This document shows, in pieces, positions 1-12,880 of a stretch of DNA of 64,000 bases (the stretch's first letter is position 1; every line of letters begins with the position of its first letter). The stretch comes from Centropus unirufus. Its lineage: Eukaryota > Chordata > Aves > Cuculiformes > Centropidae. The position numbers and the translations under genes were made by a program. The DNA is taken from the NCBI GenBank assembly GCA_013397695.1, contig VYZI01000135.1:737397-801396 (forward strand), in the 5' to 3' direction. The notes beneath the pieces are model-generated. The model saw only the letters and a list, made by a program, of their open reading frames with translations. It was not told where the DNA came from and made no database searches.

Positions 1-3000
1 CACAGCCAGAGTAAGGTGCAGGACAGGGCACGGGCTGATTGGGAGTGAGCAGGGCAGCACGGAGCTGGGGATTTCTGCTGCTGTGCCAGCAGCACACGTG
101 TGTTGCACAATGGCAGCCTCTCTTGCTCCTGGGCCAAGCAGCTGTCATTTAAAGAGCTACAAATGGTTTGCTGTAAAGCAGATGGAATGGAGAATTGACC
201 CTTTAATTTAATTGCATGTCTATGTAAATGAATACAAGATTCATACAAAAATAAAAAGTGAAGAGAGACCAAGAAATGCTTAAGATACCCAGCTTGTACT
301 CCATGTGCACAATGGCATTAAAAATAAACAGTCTTTCAGCTGGAGTAATTCAGGTTAACTTTACAAAACTTATGTTGCTACAGTGGCTTTCTGCCAGCTT
401 ATACCAGCTGATGATCTGGTTGATTATGTCTGTTAATATGTTTGCGATGTCTATAATGACTTCTTAGACATTTATACTCTAGAGATGATTTGTTGGATTC
501 CACATGCTCTGGGATCATTATGAATTCTTATGTTCTGAGTGAGCCAGGTCAAATCACTGCTACAGACTTTTCCATTCTGTGTGTTTCATCAAGAGGGTTC
601 CAGTTACAATTCAGCCTGGGTGTAGTGGCATGCAATTGACAGCCAAATTCACGGGAGGCACAATCCTCAGGTCTCTGGAAAAAAAAGTCAACAAAATCCA
701 ACATTGTGTTCTGATATAGATCCCTGAGATCTGTTCATTAGCACAGACAGGGAAACTGATTTTTGGGGACAGGAGTGGTAAAAGGAGACTAGACCCATGC
801 CAAGACCACATCTTTTCCACAAACCACCATGAGCCCTTATCGTCATTACTTGCATGATAAAAGTGGTATTACTCTGTGGACCAGATCACTAGATGTGACT
901 CTGACTGCTATTGTATACTTATCTCCTTATTTATTTAGAACCTGTGGAAAGCTAGGGAGTTGTCAGTAGGGCATGTTTTCTATATTGGAGTCTCTCAGAA
1001 TTCACAAGTTTTTGCAAATTCTTAGCAAAATTTATTTAATTGTAAGAGTTAAAAATGGGCCATTGTGTTTGAAACTGATTTGTAGATGAGGTAGATATGT
1101 GGAGACGTCCCATTGGCATCTGACAGGTTTCACGTGTGCCAGAAAGCCTGTGGAAAGGGACACAACATACACAAGGACAGAAACGTGTATCTCATTTAGT
1201 CCAGGCACAGCCTATGTGCTAGTTGGCATGCTGTTGCCACTGTCACAGGCTGTCCAATTTAAGATTTATGAAGAAGAATAAAAGAGAATGTGGTTTTTTT
1301 TTTTCCACAGAACATCCATGATAGTGTTTTTGAGGTACTGCGTTAACACTGGAGACAGCTTTCCCACAATACCTGGAGGATACTGGTGCAATTGTTCTCA
1401 CAACTCTACATTTAAATAGGCAATCAGAGCACTTTTTCTTCTTCTGCTTTCCACCAGTATTTTGTCAATACAAAGCACAGTTCGCACAGAAAGGGAGGAT
1501 TTGAACCTAGTCTGAAGGTGAGGTTCTGCCACATGCAGTAGGTGAGATGGGGTTCCATAAAGGCATAAAACTCCTACCATAAAAGTCTTATACTGTGTAA
1601 AGGCAGCAGTGTTGAGCAGATCAAGCTCAACAAGGTATCCTATGAAACGGGACACAGTAAAATTGGTGCTAGGGATTTCTGGGCAATTAGAGAAGCCAAA
1701 GCAACACCGACCTAAGTCAAAATGAATATTCTCTGTATGGAGATTACTCATTCTCAATGTAGAATCTCTAACTATGCCAGTTTTCAAAGACAAGACTTCC
1801 TAAATTTGCTCCTACAGTTTTCATGACTTCTCACAAACACACAGAGATCTGAAAAACTTGTAACCCAAGTCATGGGAAGCCTACTACACTTAATAATTTG
1901 TCTTTATATCTTTGTAGTTTAATGTAATTTACTCTCCTGATTCTCTTTCTATACTCTTTGCTATAACAGAAAGTGAAATCTCATATGCATTTTAGGAGCT
2001 GAGCAATGTATTTTGAGTAGTACTTCTTTATTTCTATATTTCTGTACGTTTTTATCTAAAACTTATTATGTCTTCATTATATTTACTTCATAATTATTTT
2101 CCCAACTTTTTTTTATAGTTTCTCTCACTTCTGTGGGAACATTGTAGAGTGCAACTACAGTTTTACACAATTTTGAGCCTGATGGAATACAATCTGCAGT
2201 GCCTAGACCATTGACTCAGCCTATGGCTGAACCATTAAAGATGATGGCTGAGGACCTGTGGAAGATGAATGACTTCCAGGGGGATGGAATAAGGCTAGGG
2301 CAAAGCCTAGGAAATGGGAGCCATTAGCATACCTTCATGTCTTAGAAAAAGTACTCAAGACTGCACAAAAGAAAATGCAGGGAGTAATCTACTGAAGTAT
2401 TGGTTTCTATAGGCTGTGGTCAACTTATTTGAAAAAAATTCTCTCAAGTATATTGGTCTTTAATTATTTTTTGGTAGCTTTTTCATGTGTTGTTTCCTTT
2501 CAGGTTCTTCTCAGGCGGGAGAAATAAAGACTGAGAATAGTTTATTTGTCTATGTCTTCCTAAAGTAGACTTCCAAAATCCTTGGCCTCAATTCAAATGT
2601 ATTTTTTTTAAATTTCCTGTTCTCTAGTAATAGTCAAACATGCATTTTATAATCCAAAAATTATCATTACAAGACATCACTTCTCAAGCTGCTATTGCAA
2701 TTAAGTAACCCTGCAGTTTATTTTATTGTCTGAAAGCCTCCAGCCTTAATGGTGGGAATAAAAAGTTTGCTAAAGAATAGAATTTATTATTTATATTTAT
2801 TATGTAGAAATAAAGCAACATTTTATTTGGAAATTAATTACAGTAGAAGTATGTAACACTTATGCTTAATGCTTACAAGGTTTTGTTATGTGGTTGTTAA
2901 ATTGTTTCCTAAACATAATTGTTAATGCCATATCAACCAACCAAATGTTTTTGGGAGGCTGATAATCCTTATATCTCAATCAAAATATTTTTTAAGCCAT

Positions 3001-6000
3001 TTCTATTTTGTTGATCTACAAAATGGAAAAAAGTTAACACTCCAAAAAAAATGGGGATGGCAAAATGATCTGTTTACAATACATTTTATCACCATGTGCT
3101 TAACACAGAGAGAAAATAAGTTAGTGAAAAGGATTGTGCATATTCTATCAAGTATAGACTATTTTTTCTTTTTTAATCCAATCTGTGTTTAAAAGTTCCA
3201 CATATGTGGTATTTAGTAACATTATTTAAATGTCTAACAGGTCCATTCCCGAAGTACTGTACAGATTTTGGGATGAAATTCTAGCCAATGTCAGTTCATT
3301 ATAACACTATAATCAGTGAGGATGCTGCACTTGCTGAGACATTGTTTCTCCTGAAAGCCAGTCTTAATAAAAAAAGAAAATTGCTAGAAATAAAAGAAAA
3401 ATCACAGAGATTAAATTATTTACTTACAACTGTGAAGACATCAGCTGAGTCAGAAAGCAAAAGCTGATCTGACTGCTTTACTTTAAAACAGTGCTCTATG
3501 CAATTTTTCTCCTTACAGCTCCTTCACAGAGAACCCTGGCTCCCAGTTAAAGAAGTTTGAGGAGCTGGCAGGTTAATTCCTGCAACAAAGCTCTGAATGA
3601 AGTGATTTTTGTTTCAGAAGTCTTCTACAGCTTGGCGAAGGACTGATTCATGCAGCCCCTTCTGAGTAAAGTAATGTAAGAACATTAACTTCTGAATTTG
3701 TTGATTTGTGGCTAAAATAAAGAACTGGAAAAATACTTGTGTAGGCAGCAGTACCTTCTAAGCTCTGTCTGTCCCCACTGAGAAGACAGTTTCCCAGAAC
3801 ATTGTGGACAGAGAGAGACAGGGACCCTCTGACACGGCTGCATTTGCTATGGCAACTTTATCTTCCATTGAAGCGCCTTCTAGAAAGGGTGGTGGGAGTT
3901 GAGACCAGTCCCAGAAAAGGCAGGGAAATGAACCCAAGACTCCTGTGCTGCCTCAAGCTATCAGGCTCATGGGCAACCGCCCAAAGAGAACGTACCAGAG
4001 CTGCTACAGACTGCAGCAGCGTGGATGAGGTGTCCACTAAACTAATGAACATTATTGGTGATAAGTCATCAGAAAATAAGACAAAATGCTGGTGTGTTTA
4101 ACCTGCTTCCCAAATCCTCCTTTTCTGTTTGGTGTAGGTTGTATGTGTGTTATTTCTTCTGAAGAGGCACCTGGCTTGTAATAATTAAGACACGAAGTCT
4201 TAACATGCGTGTATAGCTCAGCTGCTGGTGGATATCCCTCTGTAAATTGTCCAGGTCATGAGAGCTTGAAATTAATTTATATTTTGAGCTGAAACTGCTG
4301 TGTAACATCGTATACTTCAGCTGGCAGATGCAGAAGATTCTATTGTGGCTCTCAGTAACGTCTAAATATGCAGAGAAAGTCCAGGTTGAGTTGTCATCAT
4401 TTCAGCATTCATGAGCTTTAAAAGGGCCCCTGTTTTTTTTGTGTTGCTTTTAGTGACACAAGCTATGTCTCAGAGGTATACTTCTCCCTTCCTCCTCCTG
4501 TGATCTTCCCATGTGATCTAAAGCATATTTCTGGGTGGCTAGGATTATGTTTCCTTCACTTCATTCTTTATAATTGTCATGTTTTGCAATGTTTTAAGCT
4601 GAGAGGAAAGGGGAAAAAAAAGACAGAGCAAAACTGGAAATGACTGATCAGCTTCCAAACTGGGAAACAATCTGGCAGCCAGTAAATCTCTCTTTTTTTT
4701 AAATTTTTTTCTCCCCTTACACTTTTCTATAGTCTTTGCTTTAGATTTAGTATTAATAATAAAAATAATAAGAAAGCAAATCTGGAGGTTTTGATTGTGT
4801 TCAACTTTTTTCAGTGCCCATTGGCACTATAAAAATCTTTTTATTTTGGACTTGGGAATAAACTTTTTAGGCTGTACTATCTTGGCCATTCTGTACTTCA
4901 ATCTACACCATATTATAGCGCCTTTCAAGAGGCACTAAGACATAAGGTTTGGTGGATAAACGGTCTTTTTTTTCAGCTGTTTATGATATTGCAAAATCCA
5001 GTGTGCTGTCAGAATGCACACACTGGGAATAAACATTTGAGTAAGTGCAATGTTTTTTTTCAAAATACCAAGACCATATGCTACTAATGCAGAGAATATT
5101 GACTAAGATTTCCAAACAATCTTGGAAGAATTCTGAGATTTTTGATGCTGAAACTGCAAGCATGTCTAATACTTACAGTTAATGTGTAATACTGATTTAT
5201 ATGATGCTAAATGTAACAGCGAAGCAATCTGTTCTAACCCCAAATCCCATCAGTGTATTTCTGCTGCCTGTGGGCTTTGAGGTAAACTTTACCTTAAACT
5301 TTAGGTTTTGACATTTTGCAGTGCAAAAAACATGAGAATTTATATAGTCATTGATAAGATTTCTTTACTTGGTATTGGTACTTCTCCAAATTTACCTCCC
5401 TCTGGTAAGCTCTGCCAAAATACCTCTCCAGCAATAAAACAAGGAATACTTTTTACTTGGAATACTTCGTCTATCACTGTAAGAATACCACATTATCCTT
5501 GTAGTTTTTTCTTTTCTGACAGAAAACATGAACAAGAAAAATAGAAGGACATTAGAATAAAAATAGGACACTATTTCTAGAGAAATTATAGGTGTAATTG
5601 CATGTACACTTAGAATAAAAAAAGTATCAGTGTCAACATCATGGTTGTCAATAAGATACACACCAATCATCAGACATAAAACTCGATACCAACATCACAT
5701 TAAAAGCTCTGCCACTTTGAAGATTGAAAGGTATTGCATTAAAAAATAAAAAGCAGATACAGCAGCATGGCATAATTTGCCAAGTGTTCTGCTGCTGTAC
5801 TTTAGAGTTTTGGCTTGGTTTGCAGAAACAGTGATTGGTACTATTTTTTAGGAGCACCTAATCAAGTGGGCTGCCACTTTCGTTGTGGATATATTTGCCA
5901 TGCACTGAAGTCAAGGTCATAAGTATGTTCTTTCTTTACATGAAGTATAAATGCTACTAAAGGAAGTATGTTAGGAGTCGTATTTAGAATTCTGTAATCA

Positions 6001-7554
6001 TTGTTTTTGGCTCAATATCTTAATGTAAATCAATATCAGAAATTGTGCTATCTTGTCAATTAAATTTCAATTTGTTTTTTGGGGGGTAGGAGGCAAGAAA
6101 CTCCCGTCTTCCAAATCATTAGAAACCCTTAGCTTTTCCCAGTGTTTTGTTCCAGGCGACAGGAACTTACTCTTTAAGACAATTTCTCTCTCAGAGTGCC
6201 ATCAGACGACCATCAACATGAAAAATTCTGTAGAAATTCCAAATACTATTCAGTTTTCAGAGACTGAGAGAGGCAGTGTGCCTACCTGGCTAAAAACTGA
6301 CTTAAGATTCTCTACATTATGCTGCAACCACTGCCAAAATGTCTGTGTGGGCTTGTGTGGTCAAACCAAATTATAAGTAGTCATGTCTTACTGGGATCCT
6401 GCACCAAGGAAACCACCTTTAGATCCTTCACCAAAGAGATACTTGTGTATTCTAACTTCAGTGAGAACCCTCCTACCTGAGATCCTTTGACCAAACCTAT
6501 TGAAATCTAATATGCAACTAGAAATGATGGAGTGAAAAAGAAGTCAAATCTTGATATGAAGGTCAACTAAGTAATTTTGTTTCTGGAGTGTATTGAACAT
6601 AATGGAAACAACCCCCATTTGCTCCAGACTGCTTTTTTTACCCCAAGATTCTCAGCCTTCTTCTAAATCAGATGTTTTTAAAGACGAGGAAAAAAATGCT
6701 CCAGTTTCTTCCTTCTTTCATAGTGTCCAGCACAGACAAATACTATTGTTTAATAAAAATAAATACATTTTGAGTGCTGTTTTGTGTACTGTAGTTGAAT
6801 TCTATGTCCTGACCAAAGTAACATGAACAAATCATGTGTACAGACCATCATCTTCACAAATTCTATCAGTCTTCAAAAGCTCTGGGATGTTGGATATATT
6901 TAAAGAATATGGATGTTAAATGTATGCTATGTTCTAAATCCATTTAAATAATATATAATATACTTAAATAATATATGTACACACATATTAAATTCTTTCC
7001 AGCGGCAATGTCAAAAGTAACAAAGAAAATAAAAGCCTTATTTTTCCTTCTGCATAAAATTATATAGTAGTAATGCAAGGTCAATATCAGGTATGGAAAT
7101 TGAACATCTTAATAATAATTTAAAAAATCTCCTATTATAAACCCATTCATTTTGTCTCAGTCTAGCATCTTTCCCTGTCTGGTGAATTTAGTTTTATTTA
7201 TTTCCTTTTCATTCACTATCAAAAAGGTAAATAGCATGACCTGGAAAACCTTGATCTGGGAAATCCAGTTTAAAATCAAAACAAAAAAGGAAAGAAATTA
7301 TGCTGAAATTATTAATATCATTCAGCAAGGTTTCATAAAAATTAAACTCTCACAAGTTGAATTCATAAATCCACAAATTGGATTGATCATGAAAGCGTGC
7401 TGAAATATAATAGCACACAACTGTAAAGAATCTGGCCTGGTTTTCCATAATAATTTTTGTATAATAGAGTATATACAGTACATACAGCAAGTATTACACA
7501 GATTAAGCCTAGATAACCAGAACCTAAGATGCAATTTCAAATTTAAATAATTGT
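1..7554. other. Unique AT-rich non-coding sequence
   Basis: No repeat family, RNA gene or convincing exon is recognised here. The first 130 bases are richer in G and C than what follows and contain an E-box-like CACGTG. The rest is AT-rich with many short T and A runs. The region near 6930-6995 is almost pure A/T with ATATAT-type words. The longest open frame is 131 codons on the minus strand (1398-1793). It has no recognisable motif, no CpG-rich start and no codon pattern suggesting a gene, so I treat it as chance. The frame at 3802-4101 (99 codons) is likewise unremarkable. Confidence 0.6.
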
Positions 7555-7800
7555 CTGACAGGAGGTTTCTAGTGGATCCCTCTGGGATCTATTCTTTGTC
7601 TACATACATGATCCTTGGTGGTGGTAAGAAAAAAATATTAAATCATTGTTGGTAATATTAGAAAATTATTAAAAAGTCAAAGGTAAAGAGAAAATAATGA
7701 CAGGGATGGATAAGATAGTCCAGGCTGAGTTCCTTGGGAAAATGAGCTCATTGTAACACAGCTGAATTTCAGGTCATGCTTCTAGGAACATAGAATACAA
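7555..7800 (+). mobile_element. Very old CR1/L2-type LINE reverse transcriptase relic
   Basis: Two patches read like non-LTR reverse transcriptase on the plus strand. At 7574-7612 the translation GSLWDLFFVYIHD resembles the conserved block normally written GS.LGPLLF.IYINDL. At 7758-7790 TAEFQVMLLGT resembles the downstream block ending in VMHLG. Their order and rough spacing fit an RT domain of the CR1/L2 clade. The sequence between them is frameshifted and full of indels, and no 3' tail can be seen, so the boundaries are approximate. Homology may begin further upstream, around 7270. A chance match to one motif is possible; two in the right order make it likely real. Confidence 0.55.
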
Positions 7801-10044
7801 CCTTAAATTAGAATTTCCTCTTGGAAACTGGTGACTTTCTTTGGACTAGCAAAGATGGAAGAGATAGTAGTATATACTGCCAACTCTACATGAACTACCA
7901 GCATGAAGTAAAGCCACTTTGGGACATACAAACCGCAGAGATGTTGCCATATTGATGGCCATACTGCGATTAATGTTGGGTACATTGTTCCACTATTGTA
8001 GATTGTATTTCGAAATAGAAGCTGGTAAATTTTAAAAGATTCAGACAACACTAAAAAATTAGCTTGGTAGCTGGAATAATTCTGTACCACAGTGAAAGTT
8101 AGGAATCCAGAACTTCTTAGCATAGCTAAGGCAATTTTAAGGAATGACTTTTATATATTAAACTAACAATGAGAAGCATAAATAAACATAAAAACAGATG
8201 TAATTATTGTCATTCACTGAATATTGGCTAAGTCAGTACATCTATTAGATAAGAAAAAGCATTACAGCATTCAACATGTTTTTTTGTCATGGCTTTTTCT
8301 TATACATGTGTATTTTTAAACTAGCTTTAAAAAGTGTGTTTATCAATATGCCTAAAAGGAAAGAGGAGAGCTGACCTAAGACTTCGCTGGAAGGATCATT
8401 TTCCTCTTGCTAGGCTTCCTCTGATGGCAGAATCAATACCTGCTTGCTCAACCAAGTAGCCCAGGAGCAGGGCTGTGCCAATGCAGCGCTTGGCACATCT
8501 TCCCATTCACTGGTGTTTTTGCGTTAATGTTTTTCCAGCTTTAATCTTATATTCTTGCTCCTCTTCCTAACTACTTGCAATTTTAAATATTTTTCCTTGC
8601 TAGCATTAGCAGTTCCTCCCATCTTTGTAAAATCTTTGATTTTCATTTATATGCTACATTAAGAATGATAACATCAAATATGCCCAGACTGAGTTCTTAC
8701 CCCTGCAGTACCCCAGATGAAACCTCTCCCTCCCCCGAACTGATGCATGGCCATTTATCATTGCCCTTTGTAATTCTCCTGGAAAGGTTAGATCTAATGG
8801 GTTTCTAAGCAAACACATAAAATCTTAACTTCCCTATCAGAAGTGAAGTGGTAGAAGACAGAGTTAGGACTGTCTTTCATCAACATAATATTTATGGCCA
8901 AGCAAATGAACACTTCAGCTCTGTAAATCCTAAATTTGTTACCAGACAGTATCTGGAGATTGTTTTGCGTGTTTTGATTAAATGCAGATTCCTTAAACAA
9001 CTTTTTTTTTTTTTTTAACAAAAACAGGGTTCCTGCTTTAGTTCTTACTCTTTGTTTTCTCTGGTAACGGTCTGTTGAATGATATGTCCAATTAATGACC
9101 CACATCACTGACTGTAAAAAGTCTCTTTGTTCATGAATATAACAGTTCACTTAACATTTTACAACAGTTCTGCAGCAAAATATAAACCTCTGCTCAAACC
9201 GGGCACATGGGGATACTTGAAAAAAATAATAATTCTAAAGCTTTAAAACAATTTGGCTTTTTAATATATATGAAATTTTTAATGTTTCAGTGTTATCAAA
9301 AGTTGGACCTAAGAAAGGAGGCAATCTACTTTATTAAAGATCAATCATTTAATATGTCCAGATTCACTTACTGCTGATGTCTGTTTACTTGAAAAAAAAT
9401 TGCTTGATTCACAAGATGTCATAAAGGAAAAGCTGGCTCTTTGCAATATGAGTGCAGTTGTATTGTCAAAATTTCAAATGAAAACGCATTGCTGGTATGG
9501 TAAGTGTTTTTGAAGAAGTTGCAGTCCCACTTTTACTGCTCCCTGAAATGTTCTTCTCGTGGTCTATGTGACAGGCATACAGACAAAAAGAAACCTTCAA
9601 CAAGAAAGAAGGGCAAAACTGAAACAACTGCGTTTTTCTTTTCAAGCTGAAAACTGAGTTGTGATCACCCTTCGGTGCTCCTCAGGGGCTCCTGGGACAC
9701 CTGTAGCCCATAGGAAGGTGCCTTGTGCTCCCCAGAAATAGCACTTGGCCTGTGCAAATCAGCCAGCAATGAAACTTCGAATGGAACCACGGGTTGTATG
9801 TGGGTTAAAAAGCAGAAATAATTCCAGGATTCAATAACACTCATCACTGTAGCTGTTGAATTTCCAGTAACCCTTTCATATCAGTCTTGCAATCTAAAAC
9901 AATAACAGTGAAAACATTTGCCCTGTCATTTGTTCTGTGGCGTTGTAGTGTTTAGTCAAAAGCAAATCAACACCACTTTTTTGATTGTGACTTGCTACAA
10001 AAAGTAGTTTTATTTTGAAGAAAAAATACAAACTTTAATTTTTC
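7801..10044. other. Unique AT-rich non-coding sequence
   Basis: Nothing recognisable as a gene. A run of 17 T lies at 9002-9018 (the antisense view is an A run, as in a retroposed tail, but no retrogene sequence is seen next to it). Minus-strand open frames at 7803-8123 (106 codons) and 8794-9150 (118 codons) show no family motifs. The second one reads through the T run as a lysine stretch, which argues against it being a real protein. Confidence 0.55.
9002..9018. repeat. Homopolymer T tract (17 nt)
   Basis: An uninterrupted run of T, the longest pure homopolymer I saw in the window. It may be slippage-prone. No polyadenylation signal or processed-gene body could be recognised beside it. Confidence 0.9.
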
Positions 10045-10410
10045 TTGGAATGTCCTGTGGATCTTTTCAGGCAGGATAGGGAAGGTAGGAGAGGTGGTGG
10101 GTTTCCCTTATATGTTAGAGACTGTTTTGATAGCATTGAGTGTCTATGGATAAAAATCAGAAGAGCACCTAATAATGCAGGTATCATGGTTAGAGTCTGC
10201 CATAGACCACCCAGCCAGGAAGAAGAGGCTGGCAAGTTATTTTACAAGCAACTGGCAGAAGTCTCTCAATTGCCAGCCCTTGTCCTTGTGAGAGACATCA
10301 ACTTACCAGATGTCTGCTGAAAGCATAATACAGCTGAGAGAAAAGACTAAGGTCTGATCTCATAACTGAATTTGAAAAGATTTAATGATTTATTTGGATA
10401 CTTAGAGGAC
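10045..10410 (+). mobile_element. CR1 LINE fragment, ORF2 endonuclease domain
   Basis: The plus strand from 10045 to 10320 is open for 91 codons and encodes a clear piece of the CR1 ORF2 apurinic/apyrimidinic-type endonuclease. Recognisable blocks in order are RQDREGRRGGG, LYVRDCFDSIE, CLWIKIR, a VCHRPP block, FYKQLAEVSQ, and VLVRDINLPDVC. In active family members this last block is normally a GDFN-type motif that includes catalytic residues. Here the Asp and Asn are kept, but the flanking Gly and Phe are changed to Arg and Ile. Homology continues past the stop as KHNTAER (about 10321-10345). Residues between FDSIE and CLW appear to be missing compared with the family, consistent with a small in-frame deletion. 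There is no 5' end, no RT and no 3' tail, so it is an internal fragment, not a functional gene. Confidence 0.85.
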
Positions 10411-12371
10411 AAAATCTGAATCTTATCCGTAACTGATGATTTCATCTTCCTAAATGCATCCTCATACTTAATACTTGTTACAAATAAAAGGTATTTATTA
10501 TATTACCTTATGATAATACTTTCATAATAAGATTCATTACATTTTTAACACCAATTAGAGCAGGCACTGTATCACAGTTGTTCATCTTGCAGCAGAATAC
10601 TGTAAACAACGTGATAAATTAACATTTTCATTCTTTCTTCCTCTTCTTCATATTTTTCAGTGTTCCCTAAACTGATCTCCCGTGAAAAGACCTGGAGTAG
10701 CACATCCTTTCTTGGCTGAGCACAGTCCTTTAAGGAGAACATAGGCTGAACTTGGGTTTTCCACATTCACTTTCAAATTTCATGTGGTCTAGAACAGATT
10801 GAATCCTTTCTATTGTCTAACAGATGAAAGTTATGTTCCATCATGTAAAGTGACAGTACTCAAAAAATTTGATTGGTCTTGAATCATCTTGCATCTTGAG
10901 CATCATCAGCACTTATTTCCCGCTATAAAACCTAAGAACATTCTGAAAACCTTTAAAAGGGTTTATAAACTTGTGAACTGAGAAAAAATTGCTACACATT
11001 ACCTGTTAATTCTAAGCAAAAGCTGAAAGGCAATATGGAAAACAGCAGTGGAATATAAGTGTGGTTGCATTGTCTCAAACAGTGATACAGAGAGAGAAGG
11101 ATCTAATTTAATGAAAGTATACAAGCTTAGACTGCGAGATGTTTGGACTGAAGAATAAATATGTATATTCCAGATATTGGCCTTGACATCAATTCTGATA
11201 CTATTCGACACATCACATTTTAGAACAACAGATGATCAGGAAGGATAAGTAGGTGGAAAATGAAGACACCCTGGAGGTCACTGTTGCAAGTGGCTCTACA
11301 TAATCCTGTCACCAGGAGCAACAGTTCAAATAACCTTGTTACCTCATCCATGCCATACTCAGTTTCTGGGTGACTGGTTGGTTGTGTCTTCCTTCATAAG
11401 TCTCTCTATTTAATCCATTTTCCCAGGTTGTGAGCAACAGCACAGTATTTAAATATGAATCTTGCTAGCAAATTGCTGACTGTAGTATTCTAGTTCATGG
11501 ACAGTGTTATAAAGCTCTCTTGACAAAATAATATACTTCACTAATAGACTCTATATTAGCCAGAGGAAAGTTTGTAGTAACTTGAGAATCCTGTTAGCTA
11601 GTACTGCTTGAAATATGATGACAATTGCTCTAAAAGTTGCTTTACTCTGCTTCCCATGAGACGTTTCCTGCCCATAGGAGTCACTGGTAGGGTGAAATAC
11701 CAAAATTGTAAGAACTTTCATCAAGTATCAAAAGCTCCATATATCCCCAGAGAACCTATTTTCCCTATCAAAGGATATGAGAAATTTTCCAGAATCAGTG
11801 TACCCAGAGTAGCCCCTCCTGCTTCCTCCTCTCTCACTTCCCTCATCCTGCCAGATCCCTCTGAGGCTGCTGCACTCAGCAGCTCTTTCTTCACTCAAGT
11901 ACAAGACTTGAGGTGAATAACAACAGGCCATCTTAACTCAGCTAGGTCTGTCTTCCCCTCTCAGCATATTTCCACCACTACCTTTAAAACTTTGCTGCTG
12001 TTTTATTTACTCTGCCCTTTTTAGCAGTTCCTTTCTCTGAGGGTAAACTTGGGTAATTTAACATCTCACTGCTTCCAAGAGGGAAGTACTTCTTTTTTTT
12101 GCCTGCTTCTTTCTCAGCCAGACAGTTCCTATTCTTTTTTTGGGCCAGCTCTGGTGCTCATCTGGCCTTTCAATGAGCTGGTTCAGCTTACAAAGCCTGT
12201 CACTTTTTCGGCAGCTTTAGCTACCTTCAGCCTAGTGAACAGCACTGGCCTTGCACAGGGCTGAACTTCAAACCTGGAGCAAATAAAAAGGGAGGAAAGG
12301 AGGAGGGAATTAGAGGGAGAGTAGGAAACGACTATTCAACACTGTTCTGCCATTAGCTTGTTTTAGGTAGC
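10411..12371. other. Unique non-coding sequence
   Basis: No gene or repeat family recognised. A plus-strand frame at 11608-11916 (102 codons) lies in a mildly C-rich patch (about 11800-12100), but has no family motif and lacks recognisable splice context. A purine-rich patch occurs at about 12280-12330. Confidence 0.5.
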
Positions 12372-12880
12372 TGTCCTGGGTTTGGCTGGGATAGAGTTAA
12401 TTTTCACAAGAAGTTGGGAGGGGACATAACCAGAACAACTGACTCAGATTGGCCAAAGGGTTATTGGGTACCAAGATATCAAGCTCAGTACATAAGGGCA
12501 GTAGTTGGCCAGGAGGGAGAGTGGTGTGAGGCACAGTGCATGACTCCACTTAATGGAGTTATTTGCTGCTCCATTCATGGCTCGGTAATTGTGGCTCAAT
12601 AATTAAGGCTCTGGTACAGCTTGTGAACATGGCTTGGGAGCACAGCTCAGAACTACGCTCGGCATCAGGTCTCCAAGCCCTCAGCAATTTGCATTCTGTA
12701 TATTTTACAGTTATTGTTGTTGTTGTACTCTCTCTTCCTTTACTGCTCTTAAACTGTTTTTATCTCAATCGTGATTTTTACTTTTTTCCAAGTCTCCTCC
12801 CCATCCCATAGTAAGTAGGTGGTGTGGGTAACAGAGCAGATGGGAGGTTCTTTGTTGCTGATAGGAGCTAAACCATGATA
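12372..12880 (+). mobile_element. Solo LTR of an avian endogenous retrovirus (ERV-L-like family)
   Basis: The block begins TGTCCTGGGTTTGGCTGGGA and ends with AAACCATGATA, the pattern of a common avian LTR family that I recognise from its 5' edge, the AAGTTGGGAGGGGACA block, the GACTCAGATTGGCCAAAGGG block and the 3' end rich in TTTTTACTTTTTTCC. In the middle is a degraded TATA-like CAGTACATAAG, and near the end a decayed polyadenylation region around TTAAACTG. About 500 bases are present. Compared with my memory of the family, part of the 5' third seems to be missing. No internal retroviral sequence (gag, pol, env) flanks it, so it is a solo LTR left by recombination. Possible 5-bp target duplications (GTAGC before, GGGTG after) do not match convincingly, suggesting age or an edge error. 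The family name is not verified. Confidence 0.75.

Noticed and set aside
1398..1793. 131-codon minus-strand frame
   Set aside because: No recognised motif or upstream promoter-like sequence; its length is within chance for a window of this size.
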